Below are positions 25,292-35,252 of a stretch of DNA of 45,214 bases, piece after piece. The DNA comes from Acidobacteriota bacterium (GTDB lineage: Bacteria > Acidobacteriota > Polarisedimenticolia > Gp22-AA2), in the NCBI GenBank assembly GCA_003223135.1, contig QHXX01000024.1, forward strand, positions 1 to 45,214. The letters are read 5' to 3'. Below the pieces are notes generated by a model. It was not told the origin of the DNA. It saw only the letters and a program-made list of their open reading frames with translations, and searched no databases. The stretch's first letter is position 1. Each line of letters starts with the position of its first letter. A program made the translations under genes and the position numbers.

Positions 25292-25319
25292 TTGACTTGC
25301 ATCTCCCCGTCCATAGATT
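25292..25319 (+). promoter_or_regulatory. Promoter of the Ser/Thr kinase gene
   Basis: TTGACT (25292-25297), 16-base spacer, TAGATT (25314-25319), 79 bases before the kinase ATG. The kinase therefore probably has its own start besides read-through. Confidence 0.5.
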
Positions 25320-25398
25320 TGCAGCGTGCGGTTCCGGCCGGCGATGACGAGTTCGTGATCGCGGCCGGGGCATCGGCTCCGGGAGCGCGAGGCGCGGG

Positions 25399-26949
<1,551 letters not shown>

Positions 26950-26998
26950 ACCAGAAGCCCGCCTGATTCGGCCCGCCCGATAGGGGGGAGCGGGAGCG

Positions 26999-27571
26999 TC
27001 ACTCGGCGCCGGCGGTCATCGTGGCGCGGTAGATGTAGTGGAAGCCCGACGCCAGGGTGACGGCGAGCGTCAGCCAGACGAGTCCCGCCACGAGCACCTC
27101 CTGCTCCTTGCCCAGGTAGTTCAGGAGGATCACCGTCCCGATCGTCACGACCTGCACGACCGTCGTCAGCTTGCCGAGGAAGGTCGGCCGAAAGCTCGTG
27201 AGGCCCGACGTCAGGTGGACGAGGAGGGCGATGATGACGATGAACACGTCCCGGCTGATGGTGACGATGGTCAGGTACACCGGGATATGGTTGATCATGT
27301 GGAAATCGGGGACCGACTTGGGATGGTCCGGAAGAGCCAGGACGATGAAGCAGGCCGTCATGAGGAGCTTGTCGGCCATCGGATCGAGGAAGGCGCCGAG
27401 ATGCGAGCTCTGCCGGTAACGCCTGGCGATCAGGCCGTCGAGGGCGTCGGTGAGACCCGCGAGGACGAACACCGTGAGCGCCCAGCCATGCAGATTGCGC
27501 AGGAGCAGGGTGATGAGAAGCGGGATCATCACCATGCGGAACATGGTCAGCTGGTTGGCCAGCGTCAGCAT
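26999..27571 (-). CDS. pgsA: CDP-diacylglycerol-glycerol-3-phosphate phosphatidyltransferase
   Basis: 190 residues from the ATG at 27571, which overlaps the stop of the hfq frame (ATGCTGA). The CDP-alcohol phosphotransferase signature is complete: LTDALDGLIARRY followed by HLGAFLDPMADK (D-G-x2-A-R-x8-G-x3-D-x3-D). About six membrane helices. PgsA makes phosphatidylglycerol phosphate in the inner membrane; other CDP-alcohol enzymes share the motif, and length and NQLTMFRMVMIPLL at the N-terminus favour PgsA. Last gene of the PATAN - zinc ribbon - miaA - hfq operon. Confidence 0.85.
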   Translation of the reverse strand: MLTLANQLTMFRMVMIPLLITLLLRNLHGWALTVFVLAGLTDALDGLIARRYRQSSHLGAFLDPMADKLLMTACFIVLALPDHPKSVPDFHMINHIPVYLTIVTISRDVFIVIIALLVHLTSGLTSFRPTFLGKLTTVVQVVTIGTVILLNYLGKEQEVLVAGLVWLTLAVTLASGFHYIYRATMTAGAE

Positions 27572-27900
27572 CCGTCGGGTCCTCGCACCAGAGCGGTGCT
27601 CATTCCACGCCGGGCGATCCGGGCGGAGCGCCCGTGCTTCCCGAAGTCGTCCGGCCTCCCGTCTCCTCGCCGCGCATTCCGGTGTCCTCCCCGGCGGGAG
27701 CACCGTCCCGGCTCCGCGTGTCTGAACACCATCTGCTCCTGGCCGCGGTCTTCCAGAACGACCACGTAGCGGTCGAAGCCGACGACCCGGCCGCCGATCG
27801 TCTTGCCGCTGTTGAGAAATACGGTCAGCCACCATCGGTCCTTGCGCGCGCGAGTGAGATATTGGTCCTGGATACTGGTGCCCGGGGCGTCCTTGTCCAT
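27565..27900 (-). CDS. hfq: RNA chaperone Hfq, divergent or frameshifted C-terminus
   Basis: 111 residues from the ATG at 27900, 5 bases after the miaA stop. Residues 8-61 match Hfq: SIQDQYLTRARKDRWWLTVF, LNSGKTIGGRVVGFDRYVVV and QMVFRHA, the last corresponding to the RNA-binding Y-K-H site. After HA the normal beta strand (ISTVxP) is absent, and the frame continues as an Arg-rich tail (EPGRCSRRGGHRNARRG) to a stop overlapping pgsA. Skipping one base near 27712-27717 would give an Asp/Gly/Thr/Glu-rich tail ending at 27600, more like real Hfq tails. So a sequencing or real 1-base frameshift is possible. Hfq forms hexamers that pair small RNAs with mRNAs; the classic miaA-hfq order supports the call. 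Confidence 0.8.
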   Translation of the reverse strand: MDKDAPGTSIQDQYLTRARKDRWWLTVFLNSGKTIGGRVVGFDRYVVVLEDRGQEQMVFRHAEPGRCSRRGGHRNARRGDGRPDDFGKHGRSARIARRGMSTALVRGPDGC

Positions 27901-27905
27901 CGAAA

Positions 27906-28886
27906 TCACCCGAGACCGAGCGCCCGCCCGGCATGGGCGAGGGCTCGGCCGAAGCGTTCCGGGTCGGCAGGGTCGATCTCGAACCAAGTCACGCCCTCCT
28001 CCTTCCGGAACCACGTCCACTGTCTCTTGGCGTAGCGCCGCGTGTTGCGCTGCGTCAGGACGATCGTCTCCTCGAGGCTCGCTTCGCCGCGCAGGTGGCG
28101 CAGGGTCTCGCGGTAGCCGAGCGCCCTGAAGGCGTTGGCCGACTCGGGGCAGCCCGCCTTCAGCAGTCGCCTCACCTCCTCCACCAGCCCCTGCGCGAAG
28201 AAGCGTTCCACGCGCGCATCGATGATGCGGTACAGCGCCTCGCGATCCATGTTCAGCCCGATCTTGACCGAGGCGAAGCGATCGCGACCGAAGGGCGAAT
28301 CCCGGATCAGATCCGAGAGCCCCCGGCGGGCGGCGAAAAACACCTCGAGCGCCCGCACCAGCCTCTGGCGGTCGCCCGGACCCAGCCGTGCCGCGGCGTC
28401 CCGATCGACGCGGCCCAGGAGCCGGTGCAGGAAGACCATGCCGCGCCGCTCCCCCAGGGCGCGCAGGCGCGCCCGCAGGGATTCGTCACGCCGCGGCGCT
28501 TCGACGATCCCCTTGAGGAGCCCGCGCAGGTACAGACCCGTCCCCCCCACGAGGACCGGGACGCGCCGTCGCATCCGAATCGAGACAATCGCTTTCTCGG
28601 CATGGCGCACGAAATCGCCCAGCGAGAAATCCTCCCCCGGGTCGGCCAAGTCGATCCCGTGGTGCGGCACGCGGCGGCGCATTCCGGTACCCGGCTTCGC
28701 CGTCCCTCGGTCGAGGCCGCGGTAAACCTGCATCGAATCGACGCTGATGATCTCCCCGCCGAAACGCTCACAGGCCAGGACGGCGCATTCACTCTTACCG
28801 ACCGCCGTCGGGCCGACGACCACCAGGAGCGGCGGCCCTTCGCTGCGAACTTCACCCGCTGCGGTCCGGGCGCCCGGCCCGGGCAT
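27906..28886 (-). CDS. miaA: tRNA dimethylallyltransferase
   Basis: 326 residues from the ATG at 28886, preceded by GAGGGG; the ATG shares a base with the previous stop (TGATG). P-loop GPTAVGKS (25-32), then DSMQVYRGLDRGTAKP, VGGTGLYLRGLLKGIVEAP, NAFRALGYRETLRHLRGE and QRNTRRYAKRQWTWFRKE are all typical MiaA blocks. It adds a dimethylallyl group to A37 of tRNAs reading UNN codons, using DMAPP. miaB is not in the window. Co-transcribed with hfq and pgsA downstream. Confidence 0.93.
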   Translation of the reverse strand: MPGPGARTAAGEVRSEGPPLLVVVGPTAVGKSECAVLACERFGGEIISVDSMQVYRGLDRGTAKPGTGMRRRVPHHGIDLADPGEDFSLGDFVRHAEKAIVSIRMRRRVPVLVGGTGLYLRGLLKGIVEAPRRDESLRARLRALGERRGMVFLHRLLGRVDRDAAARLGPGDRQRLVRALEVFFAARRGLSDLIRDSPFGRDRFASVKIGLNMDREALYRIIDARVERFFAQGLVEEVRRLLKAGCPESANAFRALGYRETLRHLRGEASLEETIVLTQRNTRRYAKRQWTWFRKEEGVTWFEIDPADPERFGRALAHAGRALGLG

Positions 28887-29191
28887 CAGACCCCTCTGTT
28901 CCGCTGATGGTCGCGGTACTCGTTGATGGTCGCCTGCAGGTGCTCCTCGCAGTAGACGCGCCCGCGCGCCACTCGCCGGCCGCAGCGCGGGCAGGAGCGA
29001 CCGACCATCGCGGCCATCCCCCGACCGGCGATCGACAGCAGAAGCCCCAGAGCGACACACGCGGCGCCGCCGGTGGCAATCATCCAGAAGAGGGATCTGT
29101 GCACGGTCCCCGCCAGGACCTGGGCCGCGGCCAGGTACACGACGGATGCGACGATCAAAAACCCGCCAAGGCGCAGAAGGGCCCCGGCCAT
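28886..29191 (-). CDS. Small two-helix membrane protein with zinc ribbon
   Basis: 101 residues, start and stop both in TGATG overlaps with its neighbours. Two membrane helices (about 6-28 and 36-58) are followed by a cytoplasmic zinc-binding motif, SCPRCGRRVARGRVYCEEH (Cys-x2-Cys...Cys-x2-His), and a charged tail (INEYRDHQRNRGV). I do not recognise a family. Its tight position between the PATAN protein and MiaA implies co-expression, and it may tie the PATAN protein to the membrane, which is only a guess. Confidence 0.7.
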   Translation of the reverse strand: MAGALLRLGGFLIVASVVYLAAAQVLAGTVHRSLFWMIATGGAACVALGLLLSIAGRGMAAMVGRSCPRCGRRVARGRVYCEEHLQATINEYRDHQRNRGV

Positions 29192-30309
29192 CAGACGCCG
29201 CCGGCCCCGGGCTCGCGCAGACGGACTTCCCGGAAGGCACGCAGCACCCGTCCCTCGTGGTCCGGACCGAGGGTCTTCCTCAGAACGAGAAGCTCGGAGT
29301 ACAGGAGCTCGTTGAGCCCGTGGATGAGCGTCTCGCGCCGGCGCCGTGAGGCGAGCGCGCTCAGGTTTTCGCGCAGGAGGCCCGCGTCGACCGTCCCGTC
29401 CCCCCCCAGCGAGGCCCGGTGGAACAGCGCCGGATGGGCGGCTGAAAGCTCCCGCAGCGATCGCGACAGGAGGTGCTCGGAGATCGGCCCGACCTCCTTC
29501 ATCAGGTACTGGTAGACCATGCCGAACATGCCGTTGTACCGGCGCAGGATCCCGTCCACTCCATCGACCGTGTCCGCCTCGACCTCTTCCGAGACGCGCG
29601 CCTTCATCTTCAGGCGGCCGACGACAAACAGCAGGAACAGGGTGCGCAACGATTCTTCCGGACCGAACTCCGAGAGCGCTCCGATCTGCCCGACCGACCG
29701 CGTCCCGTCCACCAGTCTCAAGAGGTAGGCTTCGTGCGCCTCGAGCCCGACCTCCGCCTGCGGCCCGTCCCGCGGTATCCTCTCGAACACCCAGTCGTCG
29801 AACGGCATGCGCTTGCGGAACAGCGCGAGGTCCCGCACGGAGCGGATCCCCTCCAGAAGCAATTCGGTGATCGAAAGGTCGACCTCGACCTCCGCGTCCG
29901 GTGGCGCCTCGCCCTCGAGGAAGACGAACTCGCCCTCCTCCCATTCGAACAGGGACGTCGCGATCCCCCTCACGAGACGCTGCCGCGCCTCCATGAGTCC
30001 GCGCGGGGTGAGACCGCCCGATCCGAGCAGCGCCCGGCCCAGCTTCTCTCCCCCTGCGGCGCGGCGCATGGCCTCGCCGCACTGCTCGCGCGTGATCAGG
30101 CCCGCCTGCACGAGACATTCCGAGATCCGATCGGTGACGCGTGTCGACGTCGCGTGCACCACCCTGCCCCCGCGCAGGTACAGCCCGATCGTCGCGCCCG
30201 CCGACGTCAAGGATAAAAGCCCGGCGCGGTTCAGGACGCGCAGGAACTCCAGGACGTCCGCGCAACTGAGGGCCTTGAGCCTGCCGCGAATCTCTGCCAC
30301 GCCGTCCAC
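29191..30309 (-). CDS. DUF4388/PATAN protein
   Basis: 372 residues from a GTG. N-terminal PATAN domain (about 3-130: GRLKALSCADVLEFLRVLNR, IGLYLRGGRVVHATSTR, GRALLGSGGLTPRGLMEARQ, SLFEWEEGEFVFLEGE). Then a winged-helix-like module (YLLRLVDGTRSVGQIGALSE, FGPEESLRTLFLL) with the same layout as in the PATAN-J protein at 23559, and a helical C-terminus with a basic stretch (ASRRRRETLIHGLNELLYSE). No membrane segment. Leads the operon that contains miaA, hfq and pgsA, so a link to tRNA/RNA control or membrane lipid synthesis is possible. Role unknown. Confidence 0.75.
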   Translation of the reverse strand: MDGVAEIRGRLKALSCADVLEFLRVLNRAGLLSLTSAGATIGLYLRGGRVVHATSTRVTDRISECLVQAGLITREQCGEAMRRAAGGEKLGRALLGSGGLTPRGLMEARQRLVRGIATSLFEWEEGEFVFLEGEAPPDAEVEVDLSITELLLEGIRSVRDLALFRKRMPFDDWVFERIPRDGPQAEVGLEAHEAYLLRLVDGTRSVGQIGALSEFGPEESLRTLFLLFVVGRLKMKARVSEEVEADTVDGVDGILRRYNGMFGMVYQYLMKEVGPISEHLLSRSLRELSAAHPALFHRASLGGDGTVDAGLLRENLSALASRRRRETLIHGLNELLYSELLVLRKTLGPDHEGRVLRAFREVRLREPGAGGV

Positions 30310-30375
30310 TCTGTGCCGCGATCAGGATCCTGTCCGGCCGCTCGTCGGGATCCGGGGAGGTTGCGCCGGCCGCTG

Positions 30376-30405
30376 ATTATCGTCCCCCGCCGTCGGCGCG
30401 GTCAA
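30376..30405 (-). promoter_or_regulatory. Promoter of the PATAN-miaA-hfq-pgsA operon
   Basis: TTGACC (30405-30400), 18-base spacer, GATAAT (30381-30376), 66 bases before the GTG at 30309. Five of six matches in each box. Confidence 0.55.
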
Positions 30406-30435
30406 CAGCGTCTCCTTGGGAGCTATCCCCGGTCC

Positions 30436-30461
30436 GAGGCGCCGTCCCTGCGCGGCGCCTC
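30436..30461 (-). terminator. Hairpin downstream of the SpoIID gene
   Basis: GAGGCGCCG (30436-30444) and CGGCGCCTC (30453-30461), a perfect 9-bp stem with an 8-base loop, about 230 bases beyond the SpoIID stop and upstream of the next promoter. No U tract, so a Rho-type or processing end is more likely than an intrinsic terminator. Confidence 0.35.
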
Positions 30462-30691
30462 GAGCCGCGCCTTCTCCGACGCTCTGGTCAGTCGCAGGAT
30501 CGATCGCGACCGTTCGGCGCCGATCACGGGCATTCTGCGCGGGTTGCCGGCACGACGTCGTTTCCTGAGGAGACCCAAGCTGAGAGGCGGGCCGCAGCGC
30601 GGTGCGGCGATTTCGAGCCACGCCGCGCTGCGGCCTGCCTCCCTGACCGGGGACACCTCGGCGTCGACCGGAAAGGCGGAGCGCTCACATC

Positions 30692-32959
30692 TCAAGGCTG
30701 CGGACGGCGGACGATGTCGACGCCGGTGTAATAGTGGTGCAGGATATCCTCGTAGGACTTGCCGCGCAGCGCCATGCCGTACGCCCCGACCTGGCAGAGC
30801 CCCAGGCCGTGCCCCCATCCTTTGCCGCTGAATATGAACGAGTCGACCTGTCCGTCGGGCGCGAGGGTGCGGTCCATGGTGAAAAGGTTCTCACGGATGC
30901 CGAGCGCCGTCCGGATCGGGAACCCGCGAATGACGAAGGTTCCCTTGCTGCCGGTGATTTTGATCTCCACCACCCGGCCGCTCACGCCCCGGCGCGTCGG
31001 CTCGACGTCCTGGAGCCGTCCCACGTTCAGGCGCCGGCTGACCAGCGTCTCGAGCTCCTGCCGCGTGTATCGCTGCTCCCAGCGGTAGGCGGACGAGTAG
31101 CGATCGTCGCTCACGCCCCTCTGATTGGCAATGACTTTGAGATAGTCGATGGCTCCGTCGTGCGCCGTGTGGCAGACGACACGGTCGCCGAGGACCAGGG
31201 GAAGGATCGGCGCGGGGTAAGACACGTCGCGGAACGACCGGTAGAGGCTGACGTCCGACTTGATCGGCAGCGTCTGCACGTCCTGCTTCACCTCCAGGAG
31301 GATCTTGTCGCCGTCCCAGCCCCGGTAGGTCGCCTTCACCACGCCCAGGGCGCTGTAATAGTCGAGGATGCGATACAGCGAGCGCAGGACGAGCCCGCGC
31401 GACGGGCCATAGTGCGGCCGGAGGGTGTTGTCGCGGAACGGCTGCAGGATCCCCTCGAGGATCAGCATGGCATAGGGGCGCTGCGCCTCCTTGGGGACGT
31501 CGTCCCGGTCCTTGAACGCCAGGAGGTACGGCAGGTCCTTCTCATCCAGGGAGAGCTGCAGCTTCTCGTTCCAACCCAGAGACCGGACGAAGTACCCGGC
31601 CAGGTCGTGCATCTGGGGCGCGTCCCCCTTGAGACCGCCCTGCGCCGGGATCTTGCCGACGAGACCGAACGCGAACGCGCTCCAGCGCTCGACCTCATCG
31701 GTGTCCGCCGGCGTCAGCAGGTAGGCCCGGTTGAGCGCCTCCGCGCCGACGACGCCCAGTGTCTTGAGGAGCGTGACCTCCTCGTTCACGGGCGAACCGT
31801 CTTCCAGGGTGACGGGATCGATCCAGGAGCGACCCGGGACGGTCCGGCTCTCGGCCTCCACCTCCGGGTAGCACGTCACACCCTTCAAGTACGGACCCTT
31901 CTCCTCGGGAAAGATGAGCTGCCCGTCCTCGGTGTGTCCACCGCACGTGGAAGTGTAGAGCGCGTTGATCGGGCGCCCGTCGTAGGTCAGGATGAAGCCG
32001 CGTGTTTCGTCCACCGCCTGGTTGGTGAGCGGGTGCTCCGTCCCGGCCCCCTTGTAGACCTGGCACTGCGGGCCGTCGCATACGTCGTACCCGTCGTCGG
32101 AGTAGAGGCCCAGGTTGGCCACGATGTAGGTGCGCGCCGCCACGGCCTGCGCCTTGAGGGCCTGCAGTTCCGGGTACACTCCCGGCCCCATCTCGTTCGG
32201 GACGACGCCCCGCAGGTAGTCCTCCATGTCGAGCTCGTTGATGAGCTGGAGATTGCCCGCCTTGCTGACGCGCCCCTCGAGACTTCCCCGGTACAGGTTC
32301 TGGTCGACGCGCAGAAGCGACGAGGGACGCGCCGGCTGGATGAGCACGCGGTCGTAGCCGGTCAGGAAGTTCCGCCAGCGCTCGTCCACCAGGCGGATCC
32401 GCAGGCGACCTCCGACGGTGCGTCCTTCGTCCGAGATCCACAGCTCGTTGAACCCCTCCTCGCTGAGTCGTTGCACGAGCTGGGAGGCGTCCTCGCGGGT
32501 CAGGAACTCTCCCACTCGTACTCGCCACGCCCGGCGGTCCGGGTTGTAGACCAGAAGGACCTTTTCACCGGGAAGGAGCGTCTCCATTTCGGCCTTCTTG
32601 GTCTCGGCCTGCTCTTTGGCGACGAACGAGGCGACCTGCACGCGATAGATGACACCGGGTTCGCCCCCGCCGGACACTTCGCTCACGAGGTAGATGCCAC
32701 CGTCGAACTTCTTCTTCCAGATCGGCTGTTTCCTCACCGGGTCGCGGACCACGATGCCGCCGTCGGCCGACACGCGCACCTTCACCGGGTCGGTCGTCAG
32801 GCCGATGCGAACCTTCGGCCCGGAAGGGGCGAGAAGGACGGGGCCGGAGGGTGGCGCGGAGGATTGCGGCCGCGCGGCGCGGCCGGAAGCTGCGCGGGCG
32901 CCGGCCACGATCGCCGAGGCGACGAGCAGGATCGTCAAGGCGCGGTGTCTTGGCGTCAT
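30692..32959 (-). CDS. SpoIID/LytB-family protein with SPOR domain and an SLH-like insertion
   Basis: 755 residues from the ATG at 32959 (signal peptide 1-23). An SPOR domain lies at about 103-176 (GVIYRVQVASFVAKEQAETK, AWRVRVGEFLTREDA). The SpoIID core follows in two parts: 215-360 (DMEDYLRGVVPNEMGPGVYP, ALKAQAVAARTYIV, STCGGHTED) and about 620-750 (SGRVVEIKITGSKGTFVIRG, FSGKGWGHGLGLCQVGAYGM). Between them about 260 extra residues include an SLH-like repeat at 481-532 (AFKDRDDVPKEA, YAMLILEGILQPFRDNTLRP, SRGLVLRSLYRIL). SpoIID cleaves denuded glycan strands; SPOR binds those strands. In a non-sporulating setting it probably acts in wall remodelling or division. Last gene of the minus-strand run from 38927, 31 bases after folE. 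Confidence 0.85.
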   Translation of the reverse strand: MTPRHRALTILLVASAIVAGARAASGRAARPQSSAPPSGPVLLAPSGPKVRIGLTTDPVKVRVSADGGIVVRDPVRKQPIWKKKFDGGIYLVSEVSGGGEPGVIYRVQVASFVAKEQAETKKAEMETLLPGEKVLLVYNPDRRAWRVRVGEFLTREDASQLVQRLSEEGFNELWISDEGRTVGGRLRIRLVDERWRNFLTGYDRVLIQPARPSSLLRVDQNLYRGSLEGRVSKAGNLQLINELDMEDYLRGVVPNEMGPGVYPELQALKAQAVAARTYIVANLGLYSDDGYDVCDGPQCQVYKGAGTEHPLTNQAVDETRGFILTYDGRPINALYTSTCGGHTEDGQLIFPEEKGPYLKGVTCYPEVEAESRTVPGRSWIDPVTLEDGSPVNEEVTLLKTLGVVGAEALNRAYLLTPADTDEVERWSAFAFGLVGKIPAQGGLKGDAPQMHDLAGYFVRSLGWNEKLQLSLDEKDLPYLLAFKDRDDVPKEAQRPYAMLILEGILQPFRDNTLRPHYGPSRGLVLRSLYRILDYYSALGVVKATYRGWDGDKILLEVKQDVQTLPIKSDVSLYRSFRDVSYPAPILPLVLGDRVVCHTAHDGAIDYLKVIANQRGVSDDRYSSAYRWEQRYTRQELETLVSRRLNVGRLQDVEPTRRGVSGRVVEIKITGSKGTFVIRGFPIRTALGIRENLFTMDRTLAPDGQVDSFIFSGKGWGHGLGLCQVGAYGMALRGKSYEDILHHYYTGVDIVRRPQP

Positions 32960-32990
32960 CGAGCCCGGAAGTCTAACATGCAGTCGGACC

Positions 32991-33638
32991 TCACCCGCGC
33001 GCCCCCTTCCCAGACCGTCCACCGGCGAGGCGAAGGAATTCGGCCCGCAGCGCGGGGCTCGATCGGAAGGCGCCGGTGTAAGCCGCGGTGACGACTCGCG
33101 TCCCCTTCTTCCGCGCCCCGCGGATGGTCATGCACAGGTGCTCCGCCTCCATCGTGCAGGCGGCGCCGAGCGGCCGGAGCGCCCGCGCCAGCGCCTCCAC
33201 GACCTGCCGCGTCAGCCTTTCTTGAAGCTGCAGGCGCCGCGCCAGCGCGTCCACGGCCCGGGTGATCTTCGACAGGCCGACAAGGCGATCGCCCGGCACG
33301 TAGGCGACGTGGGCCGTGCCGAAGAACGGCAGCAGGTGGTGCACGCACACCGCGGTGAACGGGATGTCCCGCACCACGACCATGTCGTGGTCCGAAGCCG
33401 GGATCGTCCTCGCCAGGATGCGCCCGGGATCGGCGCGGTAGCCGGAGACGATCTCGGTGCTCCAGGCGTCGGCCATCCGTCTCGGTGTCGACCGCATGTC
33501 GCGCCTCAGACCGGTCTCGCCGATCCCCTGCAGCAGCAGGCGCGCCGCGCGCAGGATGAGCGCACGATCGGGCCCCCGGGAGCGCCGGCGGGGTTGTGGC
33601 CGGCCCGCGCCGCGACGGGCCCCCCGCGTGTGTTTCAC
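32991..33638 (-). CDS. folE: GTP cyclohydrolase I
   Basis: 215 residues from a GTG in a GTGA overlap with the Cys-rich gene. Zn-binding Cys98 in VCVHHLLPFFG, His101, and Cys169 in MEAEHLCMTIRGARKKGT; also YVPGDRLVGLSKITRAVDAL and LQERLTRQVVEAL. All active-site residues of the type IA enzyme are present. It turns GTP into dihydroneopterin triphosphate for folate or pterin synthesis in the cytoplasm. The basic N-terminal 24 residues are not part of the fold and may be an over-long start, though no better start is visible. Confidence 0.92.
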   Translation of the reverse strand: MKHTRGARRGAGRPQPRRRSRGPDRALILRAARLLLQGIGETGLRRDMRSTPRRMADAWSTEIVSGYRADPGRILARTIPASDHDMVVVRDIPFTAVCVHHLLPFFGTAHVAYVPGDRLVGLSKITRAVDALARRLQLQERLTRQVVEALARALRPLGAACTMEAEHLCMTIRGARKKGTRVVTAAYTGAFRSSPALRAEFLRLAGGRSGKGARG

Positions 33639-34060
33639 TGGGGTGGTCGCCTCTCGTAGGCCTGTCGGATGGCGCGATCGAGGGCGCTGCCCTCGGCGGG
33701 CGTGCAGGCGCAGTGCCCCTTCTTGTCCACCGCCACGTGACCGCTGCTCTTGCGGCACTTGCCGTCGCACCCCCCGCACACGTGATCCGTGCACACGGTG
33801 CGGATGATCCGCGGCAGCGGCTCCTCCTGCGGGGCCGCCGGCACGGCCGGCGACTCCAAAGGCGACGCGGACGGCGCGGGGGAGGGAGAGGGCTGTGGGG
33901 CGGGCGACGCCCGCGGAGCCGGCGCCGTCTGCGCCGAGCCAGCGCCCTTCATGACGCCTCCGCCCGGCGCGGCCCCGGCGGTCGCGATCGCGAAGAGAAC
34001 GGCGGCGGCGCACGCGACGGCGCCGATTCGAACACCGATGCCCTTCCACTGCAGGCGCAT
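33635..34060 (-). CDS. Exported Cys-rich protein of unknown function
   Basis: 141 residues with an excellent AAGGAGG ribosome site. Signal peptide (1-30) and a Pro/Ala/Ser linker (about 44-82) are followed by a six-cysteine domain: TVCTDHVCGGCDGKC (Cys90, 95, 98, 102) and GHCACTPAEG (Cys117, 119). The spacing suggests a metal-binding or disulfide-bonded fold in the periplasm. I do not recognise a family. It lies two genes downstream of the SSP411-DsbD fusion, which would supply reducing power to the periplasm, so it could be a redox client or a metal carrier; that is inference. Translationally coupled to folE. Confidence 0.75.
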   Translation of the reverse strand: MRLQWKGIGVRIGAVACAAAVLFAIATAGAAPGGGVMKGAGSAQTAPAPRASPAPQPSPSPAPSASPLESPAVPAAPQEEPLPRIIRTVCTDHVCGGCDGKCRKSSGHVAVDKKGHCACTPAEGSALDRAIRQAYERRPPQ

Positions 34061-34101
34061 GCGCGACCTCCTCCTTAGGTTGCCGGGGACCCGCGGGCCG
34101 C

Positions 34102-35252
34102 CTAGCTGAAGGACTTCAGCCCGGTCCCGGTGTTGAAGATGACGATACTGTCGCTCGCCGCGATCGTCCCGGACCGCAGCAGGCGCCTGACCCCGGCGAG
34201 GGCCGCGCCCCCTTCCGGGCAGGCGTCGATTCCCTCACGTGACGCGAGAAGGGCGGCGGCCTCGATCATCTCACGATCCTGCACGGCCACGGCGGCGCCG
34301 CCGCTCCGGCGCACGGCGTCCAGGATGAGGCGATCTCCGAGGCTCGAAGGCACGCGCAGCCCCGAGGCGACCGTGACCGGATCGCTCCACGCCTCCGCCG
34401 TCTCGCGCCCGCCCTCGAACGCGCGGACGATCGGCGCGCAACCCGACGCCTGCACGGCGATCATGCGCGGCCGCGCCGCGCCGATCCATCCGAGCGCTTC
34501 CATCTCGTCGAAGGCCTTCCACATGCCGATCAGGCCGGTCCCGCCGCCGGTCGGATAGACGATGACGCCGGGCAGCGTGAAGCCCATCTGCTCGGCGATC
34601 TCATACCCCATCGTCTTCTTGCCCTCGACGCGGAACGGCTCGCGCAGGGTCGAGACGTCGAACCAGCCGCCATCGCCACCCGCGGGGCCCAGTGTCGTGC
34701 GCATCGCCCGTGAGGCATCGGCGATCGATCCCGGCACCAGGCGGATGCGCGCGCCGAAGCGCTCTGCCTCGCTGATGAAGGGTCGCGGCGTGGTCTCGGG
34801 GAGGAACAGGTGCACTTCCATACCGGCCGCGGCGCCGTAAGCGGCCAGCGCCGATCCTGCGTTGCCGGCCGACGGGGCGGCCGCCACCTTCACGCCGCGG
34901 GCCGCGGCCACCGACACCGCCAGCGCCATGCCGCGCGCCTTGAACGATCCCGTCGGGTTGACCGCCTCGTCCTTGATGTAAAGAGACGGGAGCCCCAGCT
35001 CGTCTCCGAGCCGGCGCGATCGGAGAAGGGGCGTGAACCCCTCGCCCAGGGACACGGGCTCGACACCCGGCAGCATCTCGGCATAGCGCCAGAGGGACGG
35101 CGGGCGTCCCGCCAGGTGCTCCCTGCGCAACGTGCCGCGCGCCTCCTCGATCCGGTAGCGCGCCAGCAGCGGCGAACCGCATTCGCACATCAGCGCCCCG
35201 TCCGCCTTGCGGGCGCGGCAGCGCGGGCATTCGAGGTGATCGAAGGCGCTCG

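Larger units (their letters stand above)
30310..30691. other. Intergenic region between the PATAN operon and the SpoIID gene (382 bp)
   Basis: No supported gene. It contains the promoter at 30376-30405 and a strong hairpin at 30436-30461; nothing else was recognised. Confidence 0.6.

Noticed and set aside
27571..27934. Possible Hfq-PgsA fusion in the pgsA frame upstream of its ATG
   Set aside because: The frame is open and contains GAGTVLPPGR, slightly like the lost Hfq strand, but a fusion is unlikely; PgsA starts well at 27571 and ATGCTGA is a normal coupling overlap.
30310..30691. Small ORFs in the gap after the SpoIID gene
   Set aside because: No ribosome sites, Arg-rich translations on both strands, no motif.
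30734..33091. Plus-strand open frame of 785 codons opposite the SpoIID gene
   Set aside because: Antisense shadow: the minus strand has signal peptide, SPOR and SpoIID motifs; the plus frame has no recognisable feature or ribosome site.
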